The notes beneath the pieces are model-generated. The model made no database searches and was not told the DNA's origin. It was given only the letters and a program-made list of their open reading frames with translations. From contig DASYUM010000190.1 of the NCBI GenBank assembly GCA_036001225.1, positions 1 through 19,832 on the forward strand: a stretch of 19,832 nucleotides of DNA. The letters are read 5' to 3'. The translations under genes and the position numbers were made by a program. Each line of letters opens with the position of its first letter. Position 1 is the first letter of the stretch. Of this stretch, positions 19,313-19,832 are shown in pieces. Origin of the DNA: DASYUM01 sp036001225 (GTDB lineage Bacteria; Methylomirabilota; Methylomirabilia; Rokubacteriales; DASRDR01).

Positions 19313-19832
19313 GACCCGGTCTCCTTGACCTTGGCCTTCACCTTCGCCGCCTGGGCACCCAGCCCACCGACCGCGGCGCCGACCGCGCCGGCATCGCCGG
19401 TGCCGGCCTGGTAGGGCTTGTTCAGGAACTTCGCCCGCAGCCAGCCCTTGACCATCGGCGGGCCGCCGCGCAGGTAGGCGAGCACCAGGGCCCACAGCAG
19501 GGCGCCCAGCACGAACCCGGCGCCGTCGTTGACCGCGCCGCCCGGGCCCTTCAACTGGGGCCGGGCCCGGCCACCGCCTGCAGGGGGATTCTCGTCGTCG
19601 GTGTCCTGGTCAGCGGGCTCTGCAGCGGGCCCGCCGGCGGGGGCTTCGTCGCGTTCGGTGACGCCGGACTCCCACGCCTCGATGGCACCCGCGGTGTCGC
19701 GGGTCTCTTCGTCGAGGTCCTCGAACGACCGGCCCTCGACACCGGCCTGGTAGGCGGATTGGCGGCGCCCGTCGCCGGCGGCCGCGTGGGCGCGCATCGC
19801 GGCGATCTCGCTCTTGGTGGGCGGCCCGAAGT
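19309..19832 (-). CDS. single-pass membrane protein, 5' end beyond the window (second copy)
   Basis: The frame runs in from the right edge and matches residues 17-192 of the protein at 207-785. The in-frame ATG at 19797 is an internal methionine, so the true start lies outside the window. Substitutions and a two-codon gap fall mostly in the Pro/Gly/acidic linker. The membrane helix and the sequence after it are almost unchanged, while the Lys/Ala tail is one codon shorter with Val in place of some Ala. A virion membrane protein is inferred from context. Confidence 0.75.
   Translation of the reverse strand, partial: FGPPTKSEIAAMRAHAAAGDGRRQSAYQAGVEGRSFEDLDEETRDTAGAIEAWESGVTERDEAPAGGPAAEPADQDTDDENPPAGGGRARPQLKGPGGAVNDGAGFVLGALLWALVLAYLRGGPPMVKGWLRAKFLNKPYQAGTGDAGAVGAAVGGLGAQAAKVKAKVKETGS

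Larger units (their letters stand above)
19103..19832. repeat. right copy of the diverged long terminal repeat
   Basis: This is the partner of 1-739, 730 bases long. It contains part of the 88-aa gene, the whole 30-aa gene and most of the 192-aa-type gene. It ends exactly at the last base of the window, where the alignment is still running. Differences from the left copy cluster in the linker-coding part of the large gene. See the left copy for the possible meanings. Confidence 0.9.

Noticed and set aside
1..19832. tRNA genes, integrase with attachment site, or terminal inverted repeats
   Set aside because: No cloverleaf, no tyrosine or serine recombinase motif, and no inverted similarity of the two ends was seen; the end similarity is direct.

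Overview
This window looks like a nearly complete genome (about 19.1 kb per unit) of a tailless, internal-membrane virus of a high-GC Gram-positive host, probably an actinomycete. Three things place it. First, a 400-aa major capsid protein with the character of a double-jelly-roll (DJR) coat protein. Second, an FtsK/HerA/A32-type genome-packaging ATPase a little upstream of it. Third, many tiny one-helix membrane proteins, as in tectivirus-like virions. No terminase, portal, tape measure or tail gene is visible. High GC, a DUF2637 (SpdA-like) membrane protein, TANNNT leaderless-type promoters and frequent GTG starts point to Actinomycetota. Gene junctions are extremely tight: most neighbours overlap as ATGA, GTGA or TGATG.

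Layout. Transcription diverges at about 9.48 kb. The rightward arm (9510-13144) starts with a replication-initiator-like protein whose own gene carries five GCGCGC-type palindromic iterons (9881-10087), followed by an A+G-rich, relatively AT-rich stretch (10109-10175). This is the arrangement of a lambda-O-like origin inside the initiator gene. Eight small, mostly unknown genes follow, including a lipoprotein and membrane peptides. The leftward arm has three blocks. Block 9465-7014 holds small zinc-finger or Cys-rich proteins, a ribbon-helix-helix protein and the DUF2637 protein. Block 6547-3477 holds zinc-binding and helical proteins, the packaging ATPase and a coiled-coil protein. The third block, 3063 to 1, holds two mini membrane proteins, the MCP and further virion proteins. 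It appears to continue at the right end of the window (19832 to 13344) with membrane proteins, a LysM protein, a lytic transglycosylase, an LAS-type D,D-peptidase, beta-rich minor structural proteins, a spike-like protein and an endolysin. The two arms converge at about 13.15-13.34 kb over a large hairpin.

Ends. Bases 1-739 and 19103-19832 are homologous but not identical (roughly 93-94 percent by eye, with 3-nt and 6-nt indels). Joining them gives a coherent circular map of about 19.1 kb with one divergent and one convergent point. The window is therefore either a circular or terminally redundant genome assembled from slightly different strains, or one full unit of a tandem array of related elements.

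Regulation. The two leftward late-type blocks starting at 6547 and 3063 are each preceded by the same composite element, GACACCTC-N9-TTGAGAG. In both cases it lies in a short divergent spacer opposite a small rightward gene that may be leaderless. No integrase, protein-primed DNA polymerase, tRNA or CRISPR was found. The combination of a tectivirus-like capsid module with an iteron/initiator replicon and a plasmid-spread-type membrane protein is the main novelty.
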